Source: a bacterium (lineage in GTDB: Bacteria > Zhuqueibacterota > Zhuqueibacteria > Zhuqueibacterales > Zhuqueibacteraceae). From it: a stretch of DNA of 64,000 nt. The position numbers and the translations under genes were made by a program. Below are positions 42,879 to 51,393 of the stretch, in pieces (within the stretch, counting starts at the first letter, position 1; the number at the start of each line of letters is the position of its first letter). Location: NCBI GenBank assembly GCA_023150945.1, contig JAKLJX010000006.1:1-64000 (forward strand), in the 5' to 3' direction. The notes beneath the pieces are model-generated. The model did not search any database, was not told the origin of the DNA, and saw only the letters and a program-made list of their open reading frames with translations.

Positions 42879-44681
42879 ATGCCCTTTCCCTTTCCAGCCC
42901 TCGGCGATTTTGCCCGCCACCTCGAATCCCTCGGTGAATTGCATCGCGTCAAAGTCGAAGTCGATCCCGAATTGGAGATCACTGAGATCGCGGTGCGCGC
43001 CCTGCGGGAACAGCGACCGGCGCTGCTGTTCGAAAAAGTCAAAGGCGCGCGCTTTCCGCTCGCCATCAATCTGCTCGCCAGCGAGCGCCGCCTCGAGCTG
43101 GCGCTCGGCAGGCATCCCGATCAACTGGGCGAAGAGCTGATCCATTTCGTCGAAGCCGCCATGCCACCCAGGCCCCGGCTGGTCGTCGATCACTGGCCGG
43201 TGGTGAAGCGCCTGCTCGCGGCACGGCCCAAACGCAGCCGCAACGCCCTCTCGCAACAAATCATCAGCGCGCCGCAACTCTCCCACCTGCCGATTCAAAA
43301 ATGCTGGCCGGAAGACGGTGGCCGCTTCATCACGCTGGGCCAGGTCTTCACGCACGATCCGCGCGACGGCAAGCGCAACGTCGGCATGTACCGCATGCAA
43401 GTCTATGACGATCGCAGCACCGGCATGCACTGGCAAATTCAAAAGGGCGGCGGGTTTCATTACTATCAAGCGCAGAAGCTCGGGCGGGAATTTGAAATCG
43501 CGGTGGCGCTGGGCACAGATCCGGCGACGCTGCTGGCGACGATTGCAGCGCTGCCGGAGGGCATCGATGAGGTAATGTTCGCGGGCTTTTTGCGCGGCGC
43601 GCCCGTGCCCATGGCCCAGGGCAAGTCCATCGCCATGCCGGTGCCCGCCGAGGCGGAATTCATTCTCGAGGGCCGGGTGCCGCTCGACGAAAGCCGGCGC
43701 GAAGGTCCGTTCGGCGACCACTTCGGCCACTACTCACACGCCGCCGATTTTCCCGTGTTTCACCTCAACCAGATCACGCATCGCCGTGGCGCGATCTATC
43801 CCTGCACCGTGGTCGGCAAGCCGCCGATGGAAGACAAATTTCTCGGCGACGCCACGCAGCAAATTCTCAGGCCGCTTGCCCGCCTGATTCACAAGGAAAT
43901 CAAAAGTCTGTGGGCCTACTATGAAGCCGGGTTTCACAATCTGCTCGTGGTTGCGGTGGAGCAGCGCTATCAGAAAGAAGCGATGAAGTCCGCGCTCGGC
44001 TTGATGGGCACGGATCAGCTTTCGCTCACCAAGTGCATCGTGCTGGTGTCCGATCATGTGAATGTGCGCGACTGGAAATCCGTGCTCGCCGCGATCAAGG
44101 CGAATTTCGATCCGCACTACGATTTCGTAATGATTCCCAAAGTGCCGCTCGACACGCTGGACTTCACTTCTTTCAAAATGAATCTCGGCAGCAAAATGAT
44201 CTTGGATGCCACGGTGAAGGACGGGGCGAGGGGGAGACAGGGTGAGGGGGAGATCGGGAGCGAGGGAGAGAGGGAGAGGATGGAAAATGTTCTGGCGCGC
44301 TTGCCGCAGGAATTTCCCGGCGTGCAGGAAGCCTGCCTGCATGATGAAACGCTGCTCCTGGTGAAAACCGCGGGCGAGGGCCGGGAAATCATCGCGCGGC
44401 TGGTCAAGCTGCCGGAATTGCGCGCATTGAAAATAATTGCCGCGGTGAGCGCGGATGTTGATTTGCATTCCCGGGAAAGCTACATTTGGGGCGTTTTCAC
44501 GCGCTTCGATGCCGAGCGCGATGTGATTTTCAGCGAGCAGTCGCTCCTCGGCATTAGCCCGATCTACCGGGGGGTGATGGGCATCGACGCCACCTGGAAG
44601 CCGGGCTATCCCGGGCCGCTGGTGATGACGGAGGAGATTCGCGCGCGTGTGGAAAAGAGATGGGAGGAGTATTGGCGATGA
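42879..44681 (+). CDS. UbiD-family decarboxylase, probable menaquinone (futalosine) pathway
   Basis: A 600-residue prenyl-FMN-dependent decarboxylase of the UbiD family. The conserved EGPFGDHFGHYS segment near 272-283 and the later MGTDQLSLTKCIVL segment near 375 support the family. Located one gene before a fused MqnE-MqnA, it is probably the decarboxylase that removes the ring carboxylate in futalosine-type menaquinone synthesis, not the ubiquinone enzyme. The protein is about 100 residues longer than E. coli UbiD. Part of this is an odd Gly/Glu/Arg insertion (about 446-468) coded by a purine-rich repeat that seems foreign to the family. No UbiX homologue is visible. Weak ribosome binding site. 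Confidence 0.88.
   Translation: MPFPFPALGDFARHLESLGELHRVKVEVDPELEITEIAVRALREQRPALLFEKVKGARFPLAINLLASERRLELALGRHPDQLGEELIHFVEAAMPPRPRLVVDHWPVVKRLLAARPKRSRNALSQQIISAPQLSHLPIQKCWPEDGGRFITLGQVFTHDPRDGKRNVGMYRMQVYDDRSTGMHWQIQKGGGFHYYQAQKLGREFEIAVALGTDPATLLATIAALPEGIDEVMFAGFLRGAPVPMAQGKSIAMPVPAEAEFILEGRVPLDESRREGPFGDHFGHYSHAADFPVFHLNQITHRRGAIYPCTVVGKPPMEDKFLGDATQQILRPLARLIHKEIKSLWAYYEAGFHNLLVVAVEQRYQKEAMKSALGLMGTDQLSLTKCIVLVSDHVNVRDWKSVLAAIKANFDPHYDFVMIPKVPLDTLDFTSFKMNLGSKMILDATVKDGARGRQGEGEIGSEGERERMENVLARLPQEFPGVQEACLHDETLLLVKTAGEGREIIARLVKLPELRALKIIAAVSADVDLHSRESYIWGVFTRFDAERDVIFSEQSLLGISPIYRGVMGIDATWKPGYPGPLVMTEEIRARVEKRWEEYWR
44222..44280. repeat. Purine-rich low-complexity insertion inside the UbiD-type gene
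   Basis: About 59 bases consist almost only of G and A with scattered C/T (GAGGGGGAG and GAGGGAGAG units). They translate in frame to a Gly/Glu/Arg-rich run (GRQGEGEIGSEGERER) between well-conserved UbiD blocks. The run looks like a dispersed simple repeat accepted in a surface loop. It keeps the frame open. Confidence 0.75.
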
Positions 44682-44745
44682 CGATTGGTCGGTTTTACTG
44701 CAAACAGAAGAATACTGCATCCAGATAACGAAGGAAGAATCAATC

Positions 44746-46638
44746 ATGGCATTCATGTCTGCAATCCAATTCCACGACCACAAACTCCTCCCCATTTGGG
44801 AAAAAATCCAGGCGGGCGAACGGCTCGATCTGCAAGACGGCGTGACCATGCTGCAAACTGAGGACCTGCTCAGCCTCGGCAAAATGGCGCACGCGGTGCA
44901 GCGGGAAAAAAGCGGCGACGCGGTTTACTTCGTCGTCAATCGCCAGGTCAATCCCACCAACATCTGCGTGCTGTCCTGCAAATTCTGTGACTTCGCGGTA
45001 AAAGCCAATGACGAGCGCGCCTACGCCATGACCATGACGCAAATCCTCGGCAAGCTCAATCACGAGCTGCAGGAGGTGCACATCGTCGGCGGCTTGCATC
45101 CGGAGTGGCCGTGGGAATTCTATCTCGACATGATGCGGCAAATCAAAGCCAACTTTCCCAAAATCGATATCAAAGCCTGGACCGCGGTGGAAATCGACTT
45201 CTTCTCCAAGAAATTCAAGCTGCCGATTCAAGAAGTCTTGCGCCAGCTCAAGGCAGCCGGGCTGAGCACCATGCCGGGCGGCGGCGCCGAGGTTTTTTCC
45301 GAGCGCGTGCGGCGGCGGCTGTTCAATCAGAAGATCGGAGAAAAGCGCTGGCGCGAAGTGCATCGCGCTGCGCACGAGCTGGGCATTCCCACCAACGCCA
45401 CCATGCTCTACGGCCACATTGAAACGCTGGAGGAACGCGTGGAGCATTTGATCAAGCTGCGCGAGCAGCAGGAGGAATCGCGCGGCTTTCTGACCTTCAT
45501 TCCGCTGGCCTATCAGCCCGGCGACAACGGCGTGGTCGACCGCTACACCTCCGCGGTGGATGATTTGAAAACCATCGCCGTCTCCCGGCTGATGCTCGAC
45601 AACTTCCCGCACATCAAGGCCTACTGGATCATGCTCACCGCGGAGGTCGCGCCGGTGGCGTTGCATTTCGGCGCGGATGACATGGACGGCACGGTCGGTG
45701 AGGAGCGCATCGCGCATGCGGCGCACGCCACCAGCCCGGTGACGCTGGCGAAGGACCACATCATCGGCCTGATTCGCAGCGGCGGCAAGATTCCGGTTGA
45801 GCGCGACATTCTCTACAATCCGCTGGCGGTGCACGCGCCGCGCGCGCTCGGCAAGATTCCCTATCTCAATTGTGTGCCGTTCTACCGCGAGTTCGAGCCG
45901 GCGCGCGTCAATCAGGTGCCGATGTCACCGCAGCAAATGGGGCGGCTCGCCGAGCGCAATCAAATCGACGGCGGCCCGCTCTCGTTGATGGACTACTTCC
46001 GCGTCGAGCACAATTATGACCTGCTGGATTACGGCATTGCGGTGAAAGACCTGGCGCACAGCGTGCGGCTCTATTCCAATCACAAGTGGCATGAGCTGGC
46101 AGGCAAGCGCATCGGCGTCACCGCCGACACTTCGACCTCGATGGAACTCTTGCAGGTCATTTTGCAGCACAAATACGGTGTGCGCGCCCAGCTCGAGCGC
46201 ATGCACGCCGTGTTTCAATCGCAAGAGGCCGGCCGCTTCGAGGCCGCGCTGGTGATTGGCGATGAGGCCCTGCGCCGCTTGCAGGCCGGCCTGGCGGGCT
46301 TTCAATACGTTTATGATCTCGGCCATGAGTGGCATGCGTGGACCGGCCTCCCGTTCGTCTTCGCGGTCTGGGCGATTCGTCGTGACATGAGCCGGCAAGA
46401 TCGCGACCAACTGGTGGCGGAACTCGAGCGCGCCGCCAACAGCGCCGAGCAGCGCCAGCCCGAATGGGGCCGCATGCACGGCAAGCGCCTAGGCTTGACC
46501 AGCGCCGAAGTACAGGCCTATTTCGACGGCTTTGTCTACCGCCTGGGCGAGCGCGAACACGCCGCGATTCAGCGCTTCCGCGAGTTTGTTGAAAAGTGCC
46601 AGCCGGCAGCCTTGCCGTTGACCGCGGGAGCAGCCTGA
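44746..46638 (+). CDS. Fused aminofutalosine synthase-chorismate dehydratase (MqnE-MqnA)
   Basis: A 630-residue fusion of the first two futalosine-pathway enzymes. Residues 1-365 are a radical SAM MqnE: CVLSCKFC (Cys 74, 78, 81), GGLHPEWPWEFYLD, IKAWTAVEID, MPGGGAEVFSE and NATMLYGHIET are all family hallmarks. Residues from about 367 to the end are MqnA-like: GKIPYLNCVPFY opens the domain, followed by GPLSLMDY and GVTADTSTSMELL as in the periplasmic-binding-like fold. MqnA dehydrates chorismate to 3-(1-carboxyvinyl)oxybenzoate, which MqnE joins to adenosine, so the fusion pairs consecutive steps, although in reverse order along the chain. AAGGAAG about eight bases before ATG 44746 selects this start over a GTG 99 bases upstream inside the UbiD gene. 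Confidence 0.93.
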   Translation: MAFMSAIQFHDHKLLPIWEKIQAGERLDLQDGVTMLQTEDLLSLGKMAHAVQREKSGDAVYFVVNRQVNPTNICVLSCKFCDFAVKANDERAYAMTMTQILGKLNHELQEVHIVGGLHPEWPWEFYLDMMRQIKANFPKIDIKAWTAVEIDFFSKKFKLPIQEVLRQLKAAGLSTMPGGGAEVFSERVRRRLFNQKIGEKRWREVHRAAHELGIPTNATMLYGHIETLEERVEHLIKLREQQEESRGFLTFIPLAYQPGDNGVVDRYTSAVDDLKTIAVSRLMLDNFPHIKAYWIMLTAEVAPVALHFGADDMDGTVGEERIAHAAHATSPVTLAKDHIIGLIRSGGKIPVERDILYNPLAVHAPRALGKIPYLNCVPFYREFEPARVNQVPMSPQQMGRLAERNQIDGGPLSLMDYFRVEHNYDLLDYGIAVKDLAHSVRLYSNHKWHELAGKRIGVTADTSTSMELLQVILQHKYGVRAQLERMHAVFQSQEAGRFEAALVIGDEALRRLQAGLAGFQYVYDLGHEWHAWTGLPFVFAVWAIRRDMSRQDRDQLVAELERAANSAEQRQPEWGRMHGKRLGLTSAEVQAYFDGFVYRLGEREHAAIQRFREFVEKCQPAALPLTAGAA

Positions 46639-46667
46639 GACCGGCGTCAAATCGTTGGTGGGTTGAC

Positions 46668-47153
46668 ATGAAGGATCAATTTGCCGGCTTCCTGACCGTG
46701 TTCGAGGCCCTCGACCGGCAGGAAGTCGAATACATTCTCATCGGCGGCGTGGCCGTCATTCTGCACGGCCTGGAGCGCTTGACCCGTGACATCGATATTT
46801 TCGTGAGACCTACTCTCGAAAATATCGCCAAGCTGCGTGCGGCTCTAAAGACGGTTTTCAACGATCCGGCAATCGATGAAATCTCACTGCCGGAGTTGCA
46901 GCGCTACGCGGTTATTCGCTTCGGTGCGCCCGGCCACTTTTATGTTGACCTCATGGCGCGACTGGGCGAAGCCGTGGTTTATGAAGATTTGCAGTATGAA
47001 GTCATGGAACAAGAAGGCATCAAGATCAGGGTGGCCTCGCCCGAAACCTTGTATCGGCTCAAACATGACACCCTGCGCGACAAGGACAAAGCCGATGCCC
47101 ACTTTCTGCGCAAACTGATTGAGTCACGTTCCTCCGGTCAGCAACTTCTTTGA
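46668..47153 (+). CDS. Nucleotidyltransferase-fold protein
   Basis: A 161-residue small nucleotidyltransferase-superfamily protein. The core motif reads LIGGVAVILHG then LTRDIDIFV (about residues 24-47), giving the GG and DxD pattern; a third acidic residue may be Asp in FYVDLM near 100. Proteins of this type include antitoxins and substrate-unknown enzymes. The next gene, 16 bases downstream, is a small conserved-looking partner, and a DNA methyltransferase follows, so the three probably form an operon. The ATG follows GGTGGG by six bases. Confidence 0.82.
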   Translation: MKDQFAGFLTVFEALDRQEVEYILIGGVAVILHGLERLTRDIDIFVRPTLENIAKLRAALKTVFNDPAIDEISLPELQRYAVIRFGAPGHFYVDLMARLGEAVVYEDLQYEVMEQEGIKIRVASPETLYRLKHDTLRDKDKADAHFLRKLIESRSSGQQLL

Positions 47154-47169
47154 TTCACTCGAACCTGCC

Positions 47170-47427
47170 ATGCCGGTTTACAAATTCAAATCCCATGAAG
47201 ACGCCGAAGCAGCTTTGTGGACTTTCTCTCCCGACGCCGCCTATTACAAAAGAGTGGCCGCGCTGTGGCGCTTTGCCAACCGATTGAATCCGATTTCCTA
47301 TCCCGCGGGCCTCTTCAAATTTCGCAGTCTCGAGGAAGCCAACCGCCATCGTGAGGAAATCGAACTCGCACAGGCGCGGGCATTGCGCGCCCGCCGGCGG
47401 GCGGAAGAGAACAAGCAGCCGGATTGA
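47170..47427 (+). CDS. Small partner protein of the nucleotidyltransferase
   Basis: An 85-residue protein with an N-terminal SHEDAEAALW helix, a central RVAALWRFANRLNP helix, an SLEEANRHREEIELAQ helix and a basic end. Small proteins like this often stand beside nucleotidyltransferase-fold genes, as in toxin-antitoxin-like pairs; I recall the pairing but cannot name a characterised family. ATG 47170 is chosen over a TTG start inside the upstream gene. It lies 18 bases before the DNA methyltransferase. Confidence 0.75.
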   Translation: MPVYKFKSHEDAEAALWTFSPDAAYYKRVAALWRFANRLNPISYPAGLFKFRSLEEANRHREEIELAQARALRARRRAEENKQPD

Positions 47428-47445
47428 ATCTCAAGAGGAAACAAA

Positions 47446-48756
47446 ATGACGATCGCCTCCACACAACACAAGATCATTCTCGGTGACGCCCGCGCGATGA
47501 CGGAACTGGCGGATTCTTCCGTCCATCTCATCATCACCTCACCGCCCTACTGGCAGCTCAAAGACTATGGCCATGCCGGGCAGATCGGCTTCAACGACAG
47601 CTACGAAGAGTACATCAACCATCTTAATCTCGTCTGGCAGGAATGCTATCGCGTGTTGCATCCGGGCTGCCGGCTGTGCATCAACATCGGCGATCAGTTC
47701 GCGCGCGCGGCTTACTACGGCCGCTACAAGATCATTCCGATTCGCACCGAAATCATCAAATTTTGCGAATCCATCGGCTGCGATTACATGGGCGCGATCA
47801 TCTGGCAGAAGGTGACCACCACCAACACCAGCGGCGGCGCGACCATCATGGGCTCCTTTCCCCACCCGCGCAACGGCATCGTCAAGCTCGATTACGAATT
47901 CATCCTGCTGTTCAAAAAGCTCGGCAAATCGCCCAAGCCGACGCCGGCGCAAAAGGAAAGCTCGACGATGACAACGGCGGAATGGAACGAGTATTTTCAC
48001 GGCCACTGGAACTTTCCCGGCGAAAAACAGAATCAGCATCTCGCCGCATTTCCCGTGGAGCTGCCGCGGCGCTTGATTCGCATGTTCTCCTTCACCGGCG
48101 AGACCGTGCTCGATCCGTTTCTGGGCAGCGGTACTACCGCCGTGGCGGCGCAGGAGCTGGGGCGAAATTCGGTCGGGTATGAAATCAATCGCGAGTTTCT
48201 GCCCGTCATCAAGAGCCGTCTGGGTATCGAAGAAAACAGTCTGTTCGGCGCAGACAGCTCCTGCCAGGCGGAGATCATCGAACAGCCGCCTGCGGCGATA
48301 GATTTCGATGCCGCGATTGCAAGACAACCCTACGTTTTTCGCGACCAGGTGAAGTTCGACAAGAAAGTCGATCCGCGCCAGCAGCATTTCGGCTCAAAAA
48401 TCAGCGGCCGGGAAAAAGACAAGACAAAGTACTACGCGGTGACGCGCGTCGAAGCCCCACACTTGCTCGAGCTGAGCGGGGGCCTCAAGATCCGTCTGCT
48501 CGGCATCAAGCCGGTTGCGGAGAGAGAAACCGCGGCGATCAGCTTCATGCAGGAGCTGGTTGATGGCCAGAAAGTATTCTTGAAGTTCGATCGACAGGAA
48601 TGCGACGAGAACAACCGGCGTTGGGCATATCTCTATTTGAAGAACAAAACCTTCATCAACATGCACCTGCTCAAGCGGGGACTGGCTGAAGTCGACACCG
48701 CACAGGAATTTCGAGCCAAGCAGCGCATGTTGCAGGTGGCGGGCGCGCTCACGTGA
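47446..48756 (+). CDS. DNA methyltransferase (N4-C/N6-A type) fused to a staphylococcal-nuclease-like domain
   Basis: A 436-residue two-domain protein. Residues 1-265 are a DNA amino-methyltransferase with the catalytic TSPPYW motif at 31-36 preceding the SAM-binding DPFLGSGTT motif at about 221-229; this order marks the beta class. Residues of about 330-430 resemble a staphylococcal nuclease OB fold: KIRLLGIKPVAERE, then FLKFDRQE, RRWAYLYL and INMHLLKRGLAEV. Arg in IRLLG, Glu in AERE and Arg in NRRWAY sit where the nuclease has Arg35, Glu43 and Arg87, so activity is possible. No separate restriction enzyme is present. GAGGAAA about six bases before the ATG supports the start. It could be a single-chain modification-cutting enzyme or a methyltransferase with a nucleic-acid-binding tail. 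Confidence 0.85.
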   Translation: MTIASTQHKIILGDARAMTELADSSVHLIITSPPYWQLKDYGHAGQIGFNDSYEEYINHLNLVWQECYRVLHPGCRLCINIGDQFARAAYYGRYKIIPIRTEIIKFCESIGCDYMGAIIWQKVTTTNTSGGATIMGSFPHPRNGIVKLDYEFILLFKKLGKSPKPTPAQKESSTMTTAEWNEYFHGHWNFPGEKQNQHLAAFPVELPRRLIRMFSFTGETVLDPFLGSGTTAVAAQELGRNSVGYEINREFLPVIKSRLGIEENSLFGADSSCQAEIIEQPPAAIDFDAAIARQPYVFRDQVKFDKKVDPRQQHFGSKISGREKDKTKYYAVTRVEAPHLLELSGGLKIRLLGIKPVAERETAAISFMQELVDGQKVFLKFDRQECDENNRRWAYLYLKNKTFINMHLLKRGLAEVDTAQEFRAKQRMLQVAGALT

Positions 48757-48850
48757 AAACACTGCCGGAATTCCCGGCGTGCGTTACAGCGCAGTGCTGA
48801 ATTTGGCTTCCTGGGGTTGGTTGTCCCCCACCAGCGGTTGTGCCGCGGCC

Positions 48851-49600
48851 TCACGCCTTCAACCTCGCCAGACAAACCAAAGACAATCCCACCGGAAAAG
48901 AACCGCGCCGCAGCCAAAACCGCTCGGCGGCGAAGATGGCCTGCAGCCAGCGATTCGTCGGAGGCAAGGTTTCGAAATCGGAGCGCGGCGGATGCGGCCG
49001 CGAGGGCCAAGTCTTTTGCAGCAGCCGCCAGCCGGCGATGGGGAGAAAGAGCAGGCTGTTATAGTAGGAAAGACGCAGCGGCTGAAGCCCGGTGGCTTGC
49101 AGCAGCCGCAGCAGGCGGGATTTGCTGTACCGCCGGCGATGGTGGTTGATCTCATCATGCTCGCTCCACAAACACATGAACGCGGGCACGGTGATCACGA
49201 CCAGGCCGTGCGGCTTCAGCCAGCGCAGATAGTGCGCCAGCAGGGCGGCATCATCATCGACGTGTTCAATGACATCGAAGAAGGTCAGCACATCATAGCG
49301 GGCGTACTGCCAGGCTGGATCGCTGTCGAGAAAAACGCGGTTGCGGTCATGTTGCCGGCAAAAGGCAACGGCGTGCGGTGAAGCATCGACGCCGGTAACC
49401 GCACCGAATTCGCGCAGCATCGGCAGCATGGCGCCGGTGCCGCAGCCCACGTCCAACAAAGCAAGACCGGCGGTGCTGGTCACAGCCGGCCGGTTGTGCA
49501 GGTGTTCGTCGAGCAGCGCGCGCATGATTTGATTGCGCGCCTGAAACCACCAGTGCGAGGCTTGAATCTCGTTGAAGAGGAGATAGTGGCGGTCTTCCAT
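48851..49600 (-). CDS. Class I SAM-dependent methyltransferase
   Basis: A 249-residue methyltransferase. The start at 49600 (MEDRHYLLFNEIQASHWWFQARN) matches the usual beginning of a family of lipid or polysaccharide-linked methyltransferases. Motif I is LLDVGCGTGAMLPML, then VTGVDASPHAV, FFDVIEHVDD and LKPHGLVVITVPA. The acceptor is unknown. A longer start at 49660 would overlap the end of clpS by 11 bases. The gene is convergent with the DNA methyltransferase; a short GCCGG-AATTC-CCGGC hairpin (48764-48778) between them has no T run, so I do not call it a terminator. Confidence 0.87.
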   Translation of the reverse strand: MEDRHYLLFNEIQASHWWFQARNQIMRALLDEHLHNRPAVTSTAGLALLDVGCGTGAMLPMLREFGAVTGVDASPHAVAFCRQHDRNRVFLDSDPAWQYARYDVLTFFDVIEHVDDDAALLAHYLRWLKPHGLVVITVPAFMCLWSEHDEINHHRRRYSKSRLLRLLQATGLQPLRLSYYNSLLFLPIAGWRLLQKTWPSRPHPPRSDFETLPPTNRWLQAIFAAERFWLRRGSFPVGLSLVCLARLKA

Positions 49601-49649
49601 GACGAGGGCGAGAGCAAAACGATGAGCAGCCGGCGGCCAGCGGGCCGCT

Positions 49650-49997
49650 TCAGCCTTCAATTTCTACCAGTAGTTGGATTTCGCGCAACACGCCGGCGAC
49701 ACGAAAGCACTCCGCGAATTCGCCGTGATAGGCAATGGCCTTGCCGCGCGTGTGCGCTTCATAGGCGATTTTCCCGGCACGCTGCTGACCGCAGCCCAGC
49801 GCCTTTTGCAGTTGCACAATGACTTCGTCGAAGGTGTGAATGTCGTCGTTGTAGAGGATGACCTTCCAGGGTTCGCCGAGGCGGGAACCGATATCATCAT
49901 CGACCACGGTTTCTTCGTCGGCATCGGGCGTCGTAAGCCCCAGCCAGAGGCGCCAATGGAATTCCGGCCGCGGATTTGTGACAGCGATACTGCTCAT
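49650..49997 (-). CDS. clpS: ATP-dependent Clp protease adaptor ClpS
   Basis: A 115-residue adaptor that delivers N-degron proteins to the ClpA/C unfoldase in the cytoplasm. The ClpS core is clear: PWKVILYNDDIHTFDEV, then LGCGQQRAGKIAYEAHTRGKA and a terminal strand REIQLLVEIE. The NDD and following His-Thr residues contribute to the N-degron pocket. The ATG at 49997 is chosen because it overlaps mutY by four bases (ATGA), which implies coupled translation. Confidence 0.95.
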   Translation of the reverse strand: MSSIAVTNPRPEFHWRLWLGLTTPDADEETVVDDDIGSRLGEPWKVILYNDDIHTFDEVIVQLQKALGCGQQRAGKIAYEAHTRGKAIAYHGEFAECFRVAGVLREIQLLVEIEG

Positions 49998-51124
49998 ACG
50001 ACTCCGAGATCTTTGGTCAGCGCGGCAATGATGTGCCGGTTTGCGGTGGAGAAGGCGTAATTCTGTAATTCCGCCGGCCGCACCCATTTCCAGCGCTGGC
50101 AGCGCACGGTTTGCGGCTCGCCGCGGAGATAACGGCAATGGTATACGTGCAGCGTCACGCGAAAATGAGTATAGCCGTGTTCGACCGTCATCAAGCTTTT
50201 GCCGACTTTGGTTTCGACGGCCAGCTCCCGGCGCAGGGCGCGCCGCAGCGCGGTGCCATGCCGCTCACCTTGCGCCAGCGCCCCGCCGGGGAATTCCCAC
50301 AATCCGCCGAGCAGGCCGCGCGCGGGGCGCTGATCGATCAGCAGCCGGCCTTCTTTCCATACCAGCCCCACGACCAGGTGATGATGCGGCACCGGCGGCT
50401 TGCGGCGGCGCGCCGGCAACCGCGACGGGTCGCGCAGGTGATTGTGGGCACAACAGTATTTCTTTGCAGGACACTGCCCGCAACTGGGGCGGCGCGGCGT
50501 GCACACCAGCGCGCCCAATTCCATTACCGCTTGATTCCAATCGCGGGCCTGCCCGGCTTTGAGCAACGCCTGCGCCAGCGCGCGCAAGAGCTGCTTGCCG
50601 CGCGGTTCTGCCGGCGGCACCGTCACGCGGAAGAGCCGGCACAGCACGCGTTCGACGTTGCCATCCACCACGGCATGATCGCGATTGAAGGCGATGCTGG
50701 CAATTGCGGCTGCGGTGTAAGGCCCGATGCCCGGAATTTCCAGCAGCTTGTGGTAGTCGCGTGGCAGGTCGCCCTGCAAGGATGCGCTGACGTATTGCGC
50801 GGCTTGGTGCAAGTGGCGGGCGCGTGCATAGTAGCCCATGCCCTCCCACGCCTTGAGCACGTCATCGAGCGGGGCCTGCGCCAGCGCGGTGAGCGTGGGG
50901 AAGCGCCGGAGAAAAGGCTCGTAGTAATCCAGCACTTTGGCGGTTTGCGTTTGCTGCAGCATCACCTCCGAAACCCAAATGGCGTACGGGTCACGCTGCC
51001 GGCGCCAGGGCACGTCGCGCCGTGCAATGGCATACCACTGCAGCAGCTTTAGCTGCAACGCCCTGCGCCGGGCGGAGGAAATGCGATCGAGGTAGACTTG
51101 ATTATCGGGAATCGTGCGTGGCAT
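49994..51124 (-). CDS. mutY: A/G-specific adenine glycosylase MutY
   Basis: A 376-residue DNA repair enzyme that removes adenine opposite 8-oxoguanine. The glycosylase domain shows DVPWR, VMLQQTQT with the catalytic-region Gln residues, a helix-hairpin-helix EIPGIGPYTAAAIASIAF, and the catalytic Asp in VVDGNVERVL. The iron-sulphur cluster loop is CTPRRPSCGQCPAKKYC (C-x6-C-x2-C-x5-C). A C-terminal Nudix-like domain (GGLWEFPGGALAQGE) reads the 8-oxoG. ATG 51124 fits the family; a longer frame to 51352 lacks homologous character. Confidence 0.96.
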   Translation of the reverse strand: MPRTIPDNQVYLDRISSARRRALQLKLLQWYAIARRDVPWRRQRDPYAIWVSEVMLQQTQTAKVLDYYEPFLRRFPTLTALAQAPLDDVLKAWEGMGYYARARHLHQAAQYVSASLQGDLPRDYHKLLEIPGIGPYTAAAIASIAFNRDHAVVDGNVERVLCRLFRVTVPPAEPRGKQLLRALAQALLKAGQARDWNQAVMELGALVCTPRRPSCGQCPAKKYCCAHNHLRDPSRLPARRRKPPVPHHHLVVGLVWKEGRLLIDQRPARGLLGGLWEFPGGALAQGERHGTALRRALRRELAVETKVGKSLMTVEHGYTHFRVTLHVYHCRYLRGEPQTVRCQRWKWVRPAELQNYAFSTANRHIIAALTKDLGVV

Positions 51125-51231
51125 CGTTTTTTTTGTGGGCGAATGTAAGGCCGGACAGTGATATTCGCAACTTGAAATTTGGCCGTGACCTCGGCGGCGG
51201 GTGCTGCGAAGAAATTTCCGGAGAAAAGAGG

Positions 51232-51260
51232 TTGATACCGGCAGGTGAATTTTGTATATT
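51232..51260 (+). promoter_or_regulatory. Promoter for greA (TTGATA-17-TATATT)
   Basis: TTGATA at 51232-51237 and TATATT at 51255-51260 are separated by exactly 17 bases, a close match to the housekeeping sigma factor consensus. It would give a leader of roughly 125 bases before the greA ATG. The stretch just after the -10 box (TTCGCGC) is like that behind the bc-complex promoter near 63196. Confidence 0.75.
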
Positions 51261-51393
51261 TTCGCGCTTCCAAAATCATGCGTTGACCCTTCAGCCATTC
51301 CAGCCCTGCGGAATGGCTTTGCTTTATCCTGCGGGGGAGGCAATCCCGACATGCAAGCGGCGCCGCATCACTCTGTTCAAGGAGCTCTCAGTC

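Noticed and set aside
48764-48778. Bidirectional terminator between the two convergent methyltransferase genes
   Set aside because: The stem is only five base pairs and no T tract follows on either strand.
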